From assembly GCA_030765525.1 (NCBI GenBank), contig JAVCCK010000019.1:1-64000 (forward strand): a stretch of DNA of 64,000 nucleotides. The letters are read 5' to 3'. The DNA comes from Candidatus Lernaella stagnicola. GTDB lineage: Bacteria; Lernaellota; Lernaellaia; Lernaellales; Lernaellaceae. Shown here one piece after another: positions 33,310-41,535 of this stretch (its first letter is position 1; the number at the start of each line of letters is the position of its first letter). A program made the translations under genes and the position numbers. Under the pieces are notes generated by a model, which made no database searches, was not told the DNA's origin, and saw only the letters and a list, made by a program, of their open reading frames with translations.

Positions 33310-36045
33310 GTGAGAAACGCCCACCGCAAACCGTTGCGCGACAAGCTGTTCCTGGCCCTGGCCGGTTTGGCGATTCGCCATCGTCTTCGGGTTTTTGTGG
33401 CGGTCGGATTGGTCACGCTGTTGGCCGTGTCGGCTTTGCCGTTTCTGAAACTGCGCACTACCCGCCAGGGCATGCACCCGCCCGACCTACCCGAGCAAAT
33501 TCGCTACGAACGCTTCTTGGAAGATTTCGGCACGGCGACGCAACTGGTCATTCTGCTCGAAGGCGACACCGACGCAGTCAAGGCGGCGGCCGATGCCGTG
33601 GCGGCCGAGCTTGGTCAGAACGGCGACTGGGTTCGCAACGTGTTCTACCGCGTCGACCTCGCGTACTTCGAGCGCATCGGCCCCTATTTCCTACCGCTGG
33701 ATTCCCTGCAAACCGCCGACGCGTGGCTGGCCGGTCACGAAGCCGAACTGCGTGGCCTTCTCGCGTCTCCTTCAGCGGCGACGGCCTTGGCGCAATTGGC
33801 GCAACTGGGCGGCTCGGCGAAAATCGACTTCGCGCAAATCGAAAAGCAGTTGGCCGGCCTGCAACAAGGGCTCGACGGTTGGAAACGTTTCCTCACCGGG
33901 GAGGAAGAAAACGTCGCGTTATTCGGCCCGGAATCGTTCGAGGAACTCCTGCCGCCGGGTTCGGCCGAGATGCTTGCCGCCGAAGGTTACTTGCTCGGCA
34001 AGGATCGGCGCAGCGCGCTGCTTTTCGTTCAGCCGGCGAAGACGACCGACGACTGCGGGTTTATCTCGCCGTTCATGGCCTACAGCCGCGCGGCGACGGC
34101 CGCGGCGCTGAAGTCGCATCCCGGCGTTACGGCGGGCTTTACCGGTTGGCCGGTGGCGGTGGACGAGGAAGTGTCGATGATGAAGCGCGACCTGCTGGTC
34201 GTATCGCTTTTTTCGACACTGGTCATTTTACTGCTGCTGTACGTTTCGTTCCGGTCGCTGACCAAATCGGCGCTCGTGTTCGTGCCCTTGGTATTCGGCG
34301 TGTTGTGGAACACGGCGCTGATCTACCTGCTTGTCGGGTATCTCAGCTACTTCACGACGGTGTTCATCGGGCTGCTGTTCAGTTTGGGCACCGGCTACGG
34401 CATTATTTTCATGCGGCGTTTCCGCGAAGAATTAATCGAGGGCTACGACACCGAGCGGGCCATGGAGCGCACCTTTGTCGGCGCCGGACCCGGCATCGCA
34501 ACTTCAGCCGTTACGACCATCGCCGCCTTCGTGGCGATTTCACTGTTCGATGTGCCGGCTTTCTCGCAAATGGGCATCGTTTCGGCCACCGGGATGTTGT
34601 GCCTGCTGGTAGCCACAATGCTCATCCTGCCGCCGCTGATGATGGTCTTCCGCGAGAAGATCAAGTCGCAGGCGCACATTCGCGTAGTCGGCGCGGGCGC
34701 GCTGGAATGGGCGTGGCGGCAAGTGGCGCGGGCGCCCCTGTTGTTTCTGCTGTGCGGCGCGGCGGTCATTCCGGCGGCGATTTTTCTCGTGCCGCGAGTC
34801 GGCTTCGACTACGACGTGAACCATCTCCTGCCCGCCGACAGCGAAACGCGGGTGGTCGCCGAGCGGCTCGAACAGGTGATGGGGCAGCAAACGCAGTTCA
34901 TTGCCGTCACCGCCGACAATCTGGAACAAGTGCGGCGTCTCCAGGAAAAAATCGCCGCGTTGCCCACAGTGGCGAAAATCGAATCCGCGGCGTCGATGCT
35001 GCCGCCGAACCTCGAGGAAAAGCGCGCGGCGTTGCTGCGTCTCCACAAGCGCGTCGCCGCGTGGCCCGCACCGCAACCGCCTCCGACCCCCGACACCGAG
35101 GCATTGGCGGCGCAGCTTCGCGCGTTCGCCGCGGAACTGGCCGGTCACCAGGAAGCAGCCTTTGCCGAAGGACGGGGGAATCTCGTGACGGCGCTGGGCG
35201 AAACATCGGCGAGCCTGGAAGCGATTGCCGTCGCGTTGTCGGCCCCCGGCGCGGCGGATCGCGAACACCGGTTTGAGATGTCGCTGGTGGCGGCGTTCGA
35301 CGATTTGCGGGGCCGCCTCGCCACCGCCGCGACGAGCGAGCCGTTGAGCTTGGCGTCGCTGCCCGAGGATCTGCGCTTGCGCTTCGTGGGCAGCTCGGGA
35401 CGCCTGGCGCTCATGGTCTTTCCGAAAGAAGAAATTTGGGACCCGGATTTCCTGGCCCGCTTTGTCGATGAGGTCACCGGCGCGGCGCAAGAGGTGTTGG
35501 GCAAGAACGAGGGCGAGCAAAACACGGCCGGTTTCGCCGTCGTGTACCGGCAAACCTCCAAGCTGATTTGGAACGGCTTGCGACGCGCCCTGCTGTTGAC
35601 GCTGGTGTTCGTCGCGCTGCTGCTCCTGATCGATTTTCGGCGACCGATGCCGGCGCTGCTCGCCGCGGTGCCGTTTGTGGTGAGCATGGGCGCGACCCTG
35701 AGCTTGCTCGCGCTGGCCGGGCGTTCGCTGAACATGGCCAGCCAGTTGGCGCTGCCGGTGCTCATTGGGATCGGCGTGGATTTCGGCGTGCACACCGTCC
35801 ACCGCTGGCTCGAACCCGACGGCGTGGACCTCGCGAAAGTCGTGCGCACGATCGGCGGCGCGGTATGGCTGGCGGGCGCAACGAACATGACGGGATTCGG
35901 CGCTCTGTTGCTGGCGCGTTACGTCGGCCTGGCTCACTTCGGGGCGATTTTGTTCGTCGGCATTTTCCTCGCGTTCGGCGGCGCCCTACTGGGAATTCCC
36001 GCAGCCATTGCCGCCTTGCGTCTGGATCGTCGTTCCGCAAAATAG
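33310..36045 (+). CDS. RND/MMPL-family exporter (HpnN-like)
   Basis: 911 residues starting at GTG 33310 behind AGGAG. It has two repeats of one transmembrane helix, a large periplasmic loop and a bundle of helices. The first bundle spans about residues 290-470 and includes GLLFSLGTGYGIIFMRRFREE. The second spans about 755-905 and includes VLIGIGVDFGVHTVHRWLE. The acidic residues in the fourth-helix positions and the sterol-sensing-like arrangement fit the hydrophobe/hopanoid exporter branch and not the drug-efflux branch. It likely uses the proton gradient to move a lipid to the outer membrane, together with the neighbouring lipoprotein and binding protein. Confidence 0.85.
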   Translation: MRNAHRKPLRDKLFLALAGLAIRHRLRVFVAVGLVTLLAVSALPFLKLRTTRQGMHPPDLPEQIRYERFLEDFGTATQLVILLEGDTDAVKAAADAVAAELGQNGDWVRNVFYRVDLAYFERIGPYFLPLDSLQTADAWLAGHEAELRGLLASPSAATALAQLAQLGGSAKIDFAQIEKQLAGLQQGLDGWKRFLTGEEENVALFGPESFEELLPPGSAEMLAAEGYLLGKDRRSALLFVQPAKTTDDCGFISPFMAYSRAATAAALKSHPGVTAGFTGWPVAVDEEVSMMKRDLLVVSLFSTLVILLLLYVSFRSLTKSALVFVPLVFGVLWNTALIYLLVGYLSYFTTVFIGLLFSLGTGYGIIFMRRFREELIEGYDTERAMERTFVGAGPGIATSAVTTIAAFVAISLFDVPAFSQMGIVSATGMLCLLVATMLILPPLMMVFREKIKSQAHIRVVGAGALEWAWRQVARAPLLFLLCGAAVIPAAIFLVPRVGFDYDVNHLLPADSETRVVAERLEQVMGQQTQFIAVTADNLEQVRRLQEKIAALPTVAKIESAASMLPPNLEEKRAALLRLHKRVAAWPAPQPPPTPDTEALAAQLRAFAAELAGHQEAAFAEGRGNLVTALGETSASLEAIAVALSAPGAADREHRFEMSLVAAFDDLRGRLATAATSEPLSLASLPEDLRLRFVGSSGRLALMVFPKEEIWDPDFLARFVDEVTGAAQEVLGKNEGEQNTAGFAVVYRQTSKLIWNGLRRALLLTLVFVALLLLIDFRRPMPALLAAVPFVVSMGATLSLLALAGRSLNMASQLALPVLIGIGVDFGVHTVHRWLEPDGVDLAKVVRTIGGAVWLAGATNMTGFGALLLARYVGLAHFGAILFVGIFLAFGGALLGIPAAIAALRLDRRSAK

Positions 36046-36084
36046 AGACAGCACAACTTCCTATCGATTTGCCAAGGAGCCGCC

Positions 36085-36927
36085 ATGAAACCCAACGCAC
36101 GGCGCCATGTCGTTTTTGCCGCAGGAATGTTGTTCGTCATGATCGCCGCGATCGCAGTGGCGGGTTCGCACCACCTGGCCGTCATTCGTCCCGGCGGGCC
36201 GCCCGCTACGGACCAAGCGCACGCCCAAGTGGCGGGTTTGATGCACGGGCTGGCCGCGACCGCGGGATGGCCCGCAGGTTCGGCGGATGCGCGGTACTTC
36301 AATACGACCGATGACGGCTACCGCTACGTGAAGTCGCAACGACCGGGTTTTGTGTTCACCACGCCCGGGTTCTACCTGGCCTACCGCGATGAATTGAAGC
36401 TGCAGCCTTTGACGCGGGCGGTGCTCCGCGAAGGCGACACGATTCAGTATTTCGTCGTCGCGAAAAAAGGTGGCGCAAGTTCGCTCGCCGACCTCAAGGG
36501 TAAAACTCTGGCCGGGGCGCACCTGGCGGAACCGGCGTTCGTCGAGCGCATCGTGCTGGGCGGGCAACTGAAGCTGGGCGACGACGTGCAGGCGAAGGTC
36601 ACCAGTGGTTTCGCGGCGCTCAAGAATCTGCATGCCGGGACGGTGGACGCGGTTCTGCTGGATTCGAAGGAAAAACAGGCGCTGGCCGCGTTGCCCTTCG
36701 CGGGCGACTTGGTGGTGATCTTCACCTCGGCGACGATTCCCAACACGGGCATCATGGCGGTCGGCGGCAACGTGTCCGCGGCCGAGGCGGCGGCGCTACG
36801 GAAAGCGGCGGCGGATTTCTGCGGCAGCGCCGCGGGAAAAGCCGTGTGCGACACCTTCGGTATTGAGCGTTTCGTCCCGGCGGACGCCTCGGTGTACCAA
36901 CGACTGGTCGATCAATACGGCCGGTGA
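36085..36927 (+). CDS. PhnD-like periplasmic binding protein without an ABC transporter
   Basis: 280 residues with AAGGAG before the ATG and a signal peptide ending near residue 27 (AVAGS). The mature protein follows the type II binding fold of phosphate/phosphonate (PhnD) proteins: ADARYFNTTDDGYRYVKSQRPGFVFTTP, SLADLKGKTLAGAHLAEPAFV, and AGTVDAVLLD followed by FTSATIPNTGIMA. No ATPase or permease gene lies near. It is placed 39 bp after the RND exporter and 25 bp before the nucleotidase gene, so it may feed or sense ligand for this cluster. The ligand is not evident. Confidence 0.75.
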   Translation: MKPNARRHVVFAAGMLFVMIAAIAVAGSHHLAVIRPGGPPATDQAHAQVAGLMHGLAATAGWPAGSADARYFNTTDDGYRYVKSQRPGFVFTTPGFYLAYRDELKLQPLTRAVLREGDTIQYFVVAKKGGASSLADLKGKTLAGAHLAEPAFVERIVLGGQLKLGDDVQAKVTSGFAALKNLHAGTVDAVLLDSKEKQALAALPFAGDLVVIFTSATIPNTGIMAVGGNVSAAEAAALRKAAADFCGSAAGKAVCDTFGIERFVPADASVYQRLVDQYGR

Positions 36928-36952
36928 TCCGTATGACCCGGTGGAGAATGTC

Positions 36953-39742
36953 ATGAAACCTTGCTGGATTGTTTTGGTGATTCTCGCCGCGCTTCTGTGC
37001 AGCGCGTGCGCCGTCGATAGCGACGACAACGACGCGGCGGATGGCGATTCCGACCCACCTGCCGACGACGACACGACGGCGGGCGATTCCTTCCACGAGC
37101 CCTACCGCCTCGCGATTGTCGGCGGCAATTTTCAAGCGGGACTCGTCGGCGAGGAGCTGCCCGATCCGCTTGAGATACGGCTCACTGACGCGGACGGCGA
37201 ACCGGTGCTCGGTCAACGCATGCGCTTCATCCGCCTGACCGGTGCCGACGAAGGCCGCGCGACGTTTTCAATGCTGCCGGCCTCAACCGTAACCGACGCC
37301 CACGGCATCGCCTCGTGCACGATAACGATCGGCGACACGCCGGGCATGCTGCGCGTGCGGGCTGAACTGGGCGACAACAGCGCGTGGCCGGTAACCTTTC
37401 ACGCGTCGGCCTACCCCGCCCCGACGAGCCGGCGGCGACCGATTTGTTTTTTGTCGATCAACGATCTGCACGCGCATGTGACCTCGTGGGGGCATCCGAA
37501 CAACCTGCAGGGCGGCGTGGCGCGGATCGTGCGGTTGATGCAGACCGTGCGGGCCAACAACGCGCGCGTGGGCGTCGAGACGGTGATCGTGGACGCGGGC
37601 GACGACTTCGAGAACACGCTTTACAACGACATCCCGGGGTTTCTCGAATGGCTCATCGCGACGTGGGACCGCGCGGGCGTGGACGTGTGGCAGGTGGGCA
37701 ACCACGACTTTCATTTCGGCATCCCGCTGCTGACCGAGAAACTCCTTGAAGCCCAGAAGCACTTCACGATCGGTGCGAAGGGCCATCCGATGCGCATCGT
37801 GTTCGGAAATATCGACCCGCGAACCATGAAGGAAGAGTTTCTGCCGTGGGCCGAGGATTTCGAAGTCGACTTCAACGATTCGCTCGACGAGAAGCTCTAT
37901 CAGCAAACCACGATTCTGGAAAAAGGGCCGATCCGCGTGGGCATCCTGGGCGCGGTGACCGAAGTGGGTGTCTATACGCAGGTGCCCGGCGACCCGCTTT
38001 TTTTGAAGCTCATGGGCGCACCGAATCCTTACGCGCAGGGCGCGACGTTTTTCAACCCGGACCCGCGCAAGCATGAGTACATCAACACCGGCATTGATAA
38101 TCTCGTGCACGGCGGCGCGCACGCGGTGGTGGTCACCTCGCACGTCGGGCTGGGTTTCGGCGACCGGGTCAACATTCCGCCGGGCAAGGACCACTTGATC
38201 GCGCAATACGGCTGCGGGGCGCGCAGCGGGCGGGTGCTGGATCTGCTCATCGGCGCGCACAGCCACGTGCAACTCAACAAGCCGGTGCTCGTGCGCAATC
38301 CTCGCGGGACGATCACGCCCATCGTGCAGGCGCGGGAGGGCGGCTTGTTCGCCGCGCGGGTGGACGCCGTGGTGGACGTCGTGGACGGCGGCATGGAGAT
38401 GCTGGATTCGCGGCTGGTGCAGATCAATTCCGACTTGCCCGAAGACCCGCAAACCGCGGTGGAGGTTGAGCAATGGAAGGTGCGCGGTGCGGAGCAGTAC
38501 GGTAATTGGTTCGACACGGAACTGATCGCCAGCGATTGTTGGCTGTCGCACCGAGCCGAAACGATTTCCGGTTTGGGCAGCCTAATCAACGACGCGTTCG
38601 AGTGGATGTTGGCCGAGGACGAATCGCAGCCGGCGGTGGATGGCGCCATCGCCGTGCCGTCGCTGTATCGGGCCGACATCTGGCCCGGCGTGGTGACGGC
38701 CGAGCGGGCCTACGACGTGCTGCCGCTGCACAAGATGGATTTGGAGGGCCACGCGCCGGACACCATCACGATCATGGCCTTTCAGCCGGGGTTGCTCAAC
38801 GCCTCGATGCTGCTGGTGCCGGGGACGTGGAATTACGAGACCACGGCCATTGAGTACGCGCTGGAAGTGATCCACAGCCTGCCGGACATCTTGGACCTGA
38901 TCCCGCCGCTGGGCGAGCAGCTCAACATCCAGGTCATTCAAATCTCCGGCGTCGAGTATGAGGTCGATATGACCGCGCCGATGTTTCGCCACGTCGTGCC
39001 GGGCTCGGTGCTGATCAACGGCGAGCCGCCGGACCCGGAAAAGGTTTACCAGGTGGCGCTGGTGCACAGCATGGCGCACACGTTGGTGTACGCGCTCAAC
39101 CGCCTGGTCGTTGCGGAAAAAGAAGGTGAGGGGCTGGTCAAGATATTGCTCGACGACCCCGTTACCGGCGAGCCGATGCACGACACCGGTATCCCCATCT
39201 GGCTGGCGTTGCAGGAGTATCTCGACGCCCTGCCCGTCGACGTGCTGCCGCGGGAAGACGTCACCATCACCGGTGCGGATGTGCGCACGATCCAGCCGGA
39301 CCTGACGGTCAATTCGACCGAAATCGACATCGCGGGTGCGGCGCGTGGCGAGACGGCGACGGTCTCGGTGTTGGTGCGCAATAACGGCCTGCAGGGCGTG
39401 CGTCACGCGGTGGCGCGCGTCTACGTTGATGCCACGCCGTGGGATCAAACCGACCAGCCGGACGGTCGCTCTGAGCTTGAGGGGCTGGGTGCAAATTACA
39501 TCGGTTCGTGGGTGGAGATCGCGCGGGAGGAAATCGCCGTCGGCCCGCATCCGGACGTGGCGCCGCTGTTGGTCGATTGGGACGTGCCGGACAACTGGCC
39601 GCCCGGAATGTACACGGCCCACGTGCGCATCGACGAAATCACGTGCGACGAGATCGACGCCAACACCGGCCTACCCTACGCCGACGCATTCCGCGACAAC
39701 CATTGGGGCGAGCAGGTGATGGCGTATTTCGAGATCGAGTAG
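36953..39742 (+). CDS. 5'-nucleotidase/metallophosphatase lipoprotein
   Basis: 929 residues from ATG 36953 behind GGTGGAG. The signal ends at CSAC (Cys19), with an Asp-rich tether to about residue 45. An Ig-like domain comes first (about 55-150). The calcineurin-type metallophosphatase domain has SINDLHAH (about 166-173), VDAGDDFENT, QVGNHDFHFG and later VVVTSHVG with GAHSHV, giving the two-metal site. A 5'-nucleotidase C-terminal domain follows with AINxD-like elements, and a CARDB-like adhesion module (about 790-860) ends the chain. It would release phosphate from nucleotides or nucleotide-sugars outside the cell. It closes the run with the phosphonate-type binding protein, which makes phosphate scavenging possible. 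Confidence 0.85.
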   Translation: MKPCWIVLVILAALLCSACAVDSDDNDAADGDSDPPADDDTTAGDSFHEPYRLAIVGGNFQAGLVGEELPDPLEIRLTDADGEPVLGQRMRFIRLTGADEGRATFSMLPASTVTDAHGIASCTITIGDTPGMLRVRAELGDNSAWPVTFHASAYPAPTSRRRPICFLSINDLHAHVTSWGHPNNLQGGVARIVRLMQTVRANNARVGVETVIVDAGDDFENTLYNDIPGFLEWLIATWDRAGVDVWQVGNHDFHFGIPLLTEKLLEAQKHFTIGAKGHPMRIVFGNIDPRTMKEEFLPWAEDFEVDFNDSLDEKLYQQTTILEKGPIRVGILGAVTEVGVYTQVPGDPLFLKLMGAPNPYAQGATFFNPDPRKHEYINTGIDNLVHGGAHAVVVTSHVGLGFGDRVNIPPGKDHLIAQYGCGARSGRVLDLLIGAHSHVQLNKPVLVRNPRGTITPIVQAREGGLFAARVDAVVDVVDGGMEMLDSRLVQINSDLPEDPQTAVEVEQWKVRGAEQYGNWFDTELIASDCWLSHRAETISGLGSLINDAFEWMLAEDESQPAVDGAIAVPSLYRADIWPGVVTAERAYDVLPLHKMDLEGHAPDTITIMAFQPGLLNASMLLVPGTWNYETTAIEYALEVIHSLPDILDLIPPLGEQLNIQVIQISGVEYEVDMTAPMFRHVVPGSVLINGEPPDPEKVYQVALVHSMAHTLVYALNRLVVAEKEGEGLVKILLDDPVTGEPMHDTGIPIWLALQEYLDALPVDVLPREDVTITGADVRTIQPDLTVNSTEIDIAGAARGETATVSVLVRNNGLQGVRHAVARVYVDATPWDQTDQPDGRSELEGLGANYIGSWVEIAREEIAVGPHPDVAPLLVDWDVPDNWPPGMYTAHVRIDEITCDEIDANTGLPYADAFRDNHWGEQVMAYFEIE

Positions 39743-39748
39743 CGCGCC

Positions 39749-40558
39749 TTACTCGGCGAGCGTTTCCAAAAAGACGCTGGCCCAAATTTGGTTGGCGCCG
39801 ACACGCGGTTGGCCTTTTTTACGACTGTTTTTCGAATACGTGTTGATGAGGCCGTAGGCGCAGCAAGCCTCGCCGTCCCGTTGCGCGGCATCGAATTTAT
39901 ACTTGCCGATGACTTCCAGCGCCCGCTTGCCGTAGTTGGGCCAGGAGGTCTCGAGCAAAAAGGCGTCGCGCACCTTGCCCTTTTCATCCACCGCGATGAG
40001 CAGCGACGCCACGTTGAAGTCGGGCGTGGTCTTGCTTCGCGACCAGATTCCCCAGTCCGTTTTGCCGGCGATTTTCGGCGGCGTATAGGATTCCGCAGGC
40101 GGCGCGAGCGTGCGACCCATCGCCGCCGTGGTCACAACGCCTTTGACGAACATCGACCGCAGGAAGTCGGACTCGAGGTGCAGCACGCCCGCAGCGCGTC
40201 GGGAGGAAAGTTCATCGCGGCGCAGGTCCACAAAGACGACCGCGAAATGCGTACGCTTCTCGTCCCACCCATCAACCCACAACAGATAATCGCTTTCCAC
40301 GGCGCGCGCCGCATCCCCGGCCTCGGTGAGAGAATAGCCGGGTCGGATTGTGATGCCCTTGGCGCGCAGTTTCATCTTCACCGCCGGCGGCGGGAGCACC
40401 TGCCATTTATCGAGTCGCCGCAACTGGTGTTCCGCTTCCTCCATGGCGATGTCGTTCGCCGTGGAACCGCCCCGCCCCAACACAATGATCGACGCTTTCG
40501 CCCAGGCCGCGTCGGGAAGCAGCAACAACGAAATAACAACGAATAGAATTCGATGCAT
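39749..40558 (-). CDS. Exported protein with a TonB C-terminal-like domain
   Basis: 269 residues, with GAGAGG before the ATG and a signal peptide to about residue 20 (DAAWA). The C-terminal part (DFNVASLLIAVDEKGKVRDAFLLE, then YGKRALEVIGKYKFDAAQRDGE) has the beta-alpha-beta spacing of TonB C-terminal domains. There is no N-terminal anchor or proline linker, so it is not a complete TonB. The N-terminal half (LGRGGSTANDIAMEEAEHQL) is unrecognised. It is convergent with the nucleotidase gene, 6 bp apart. The function is unknown. Confidence 0.72.
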   Translation of the reverse strand: MHRILFVVISLLLLPDAAWAKASIIVLGRGGSTANDIAMEEAEHQLRRLDKWQVLPPPAVKMKLRAKGITIRPGYSLTEAGDAARAVESDYLLWVDGWDEKRTHFAVVFVDLRRDELSSRRAAGVLHLESDFLRSMFVKGVVTTAAMGRTLAPPAESYTPPKIAGKTDWGIWSRSKTTPDFNVASLLIAVDEKGKVRDAFLLETSWPNYGKRALEVIGKYKFDAAQRDGEACCAYGLINTYSKNSRKKGQPRVGANQIWASVFLETLAE

Positions 40559-40721
40559 CGGCGCCTCTCTTTCCTTTTTGACTTATAGGTACCAAGCCAA
40601 AAATCGCCCGGCAGGTCAAGCGGCAGGCGGCGATACGAATGTTTTCACCTCGCGCGCCTTGCAATTCTCGCCCGGTTGTTTAATCGTTTGCCAAATTGTT
40701 TTTTGTTGAAAGGATTCGTTC

Positions 40722-41474
40722 ATGGTGTTGCGTACAACTTGTTTTTCCACGGCGTTGTTGTTGCTCATTGGCTTGTTGATTTTCGCCGCGAGCGCGACCG
40801 CGGACGAAGATCCGTTGACGACATTCAAAACGGTTCTGGCCAAGGCGGAGCAATCCTACGCCCGCGTAAAACACTTCGAAGGGGAGATCGAAGCACAGGA
40901 ACGGGTCAAAGGGAAATTGAACGAAAAGGAATTCATCCACTTCCTGATCGTCAAGGAGTCCAAGAGCTTCGCCTACCAGTGGCACAAGGGCGGACGGTAC
41001 AACGGCCTGGTCGCCTCGCACATCGCCGAACGCGACGGCGAAGACAAGTTCCGCGCCATCGGTACCGGCAAACTGAAGCTCATCGGCGTGCAACACCTGG
41101 GATACTATTCCTACATCGTCGACAAGTTTTACCCGCATCATTTCCGCATTCACGAATACGGCATCGGCTTTCTTCTGGGGCGGATGATCAGAGTCCACAA
41201 GCGCGCCGAGGCGTTGGCCAAACTTTCCGTGACCGACCGCGGCGTCGTCACCCGGCCCAGCGGCGCGCAAGTTCATCTGTTCGAGACCCGCCTGTCGCCC
41301 AATGCCGCCGACGGCCTCGAGTACTCGCGCACGATTCTCGGCTTCAGCCCGGAGCACGATTTGCCGCTGCTCACTGAGTTGTACGATTTTGAAGGCCGTC
41401 TGCATTCGCGCTATGAAATCACCGAGCTGACCCTCAACGGCCCCTACGACCAAAGCGCGTTTGATCTGAAATAA
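40722..41474 (+). CDS. Exported DUF1571-like protein
   Basis: 250 residues, with AAAGGA before the ATG and a signal peptide to about residue 27 (SATAD). The mature protein has SYARVKHFEGEIEAQERVKGKL, then a repeated strand pattern like LolA/LolB-type half-barrels, which fits DUF1571 and other periplasmic lipid-interacting proteins. It ends with YDFEGRLHSRYEITELTLNGPYDQSAFD, a common closing motif in these folds. The ligand is unknown. It has its own short upstream gap and a strong terminator behind it, so it is probably monocistronic. A role in lipid or lipoprotein traffic with the RND cluster is only suggestive. Confidence 0.68.
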   Translation: MVLRTTCFSTALLLLIGLLIFAASATADEDPLTTFKTVLAKAEQSYARVKHFEGEIEAQERVKGKLNEKEFIHFLIVKESKSFAYQWHKGGRYNGLVASHIAERDGEDKFRAIGTGKLKLIGVQHLGYYSYIVDKFYPHHFRIHEYGIGFLLGRMIRVHKRAEALAKLSVTDRGVVTRPSGAQVHLFETRLSPNAADGLEYSRTILGFSPEHDLPLLTELYDFEGRLHSRYEITELTLNGPYDQSAFDLK

Positions 41475-41487
41475 GAGCCCCGCATAC

Positions 41488-41523
41488 AAAAAAGGCGGCC
41501 CGTTTCCAGGCCGCCTTGTTTTC
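41488..41523. terminator. Bidirectional Rho-independent terminator
   Basis: A perfect 9-bp stem AAGGCGGCC / GGCCGCCTT with an 8-nt loop. TTGTTTT follows on the plus strand and a run of six T on the minus strand. It separates the convergent DUF1571-like and subtilisin genes. Confidence 0.9.
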
Positions 41524-41535
41524 ATCCCGCGTAAA

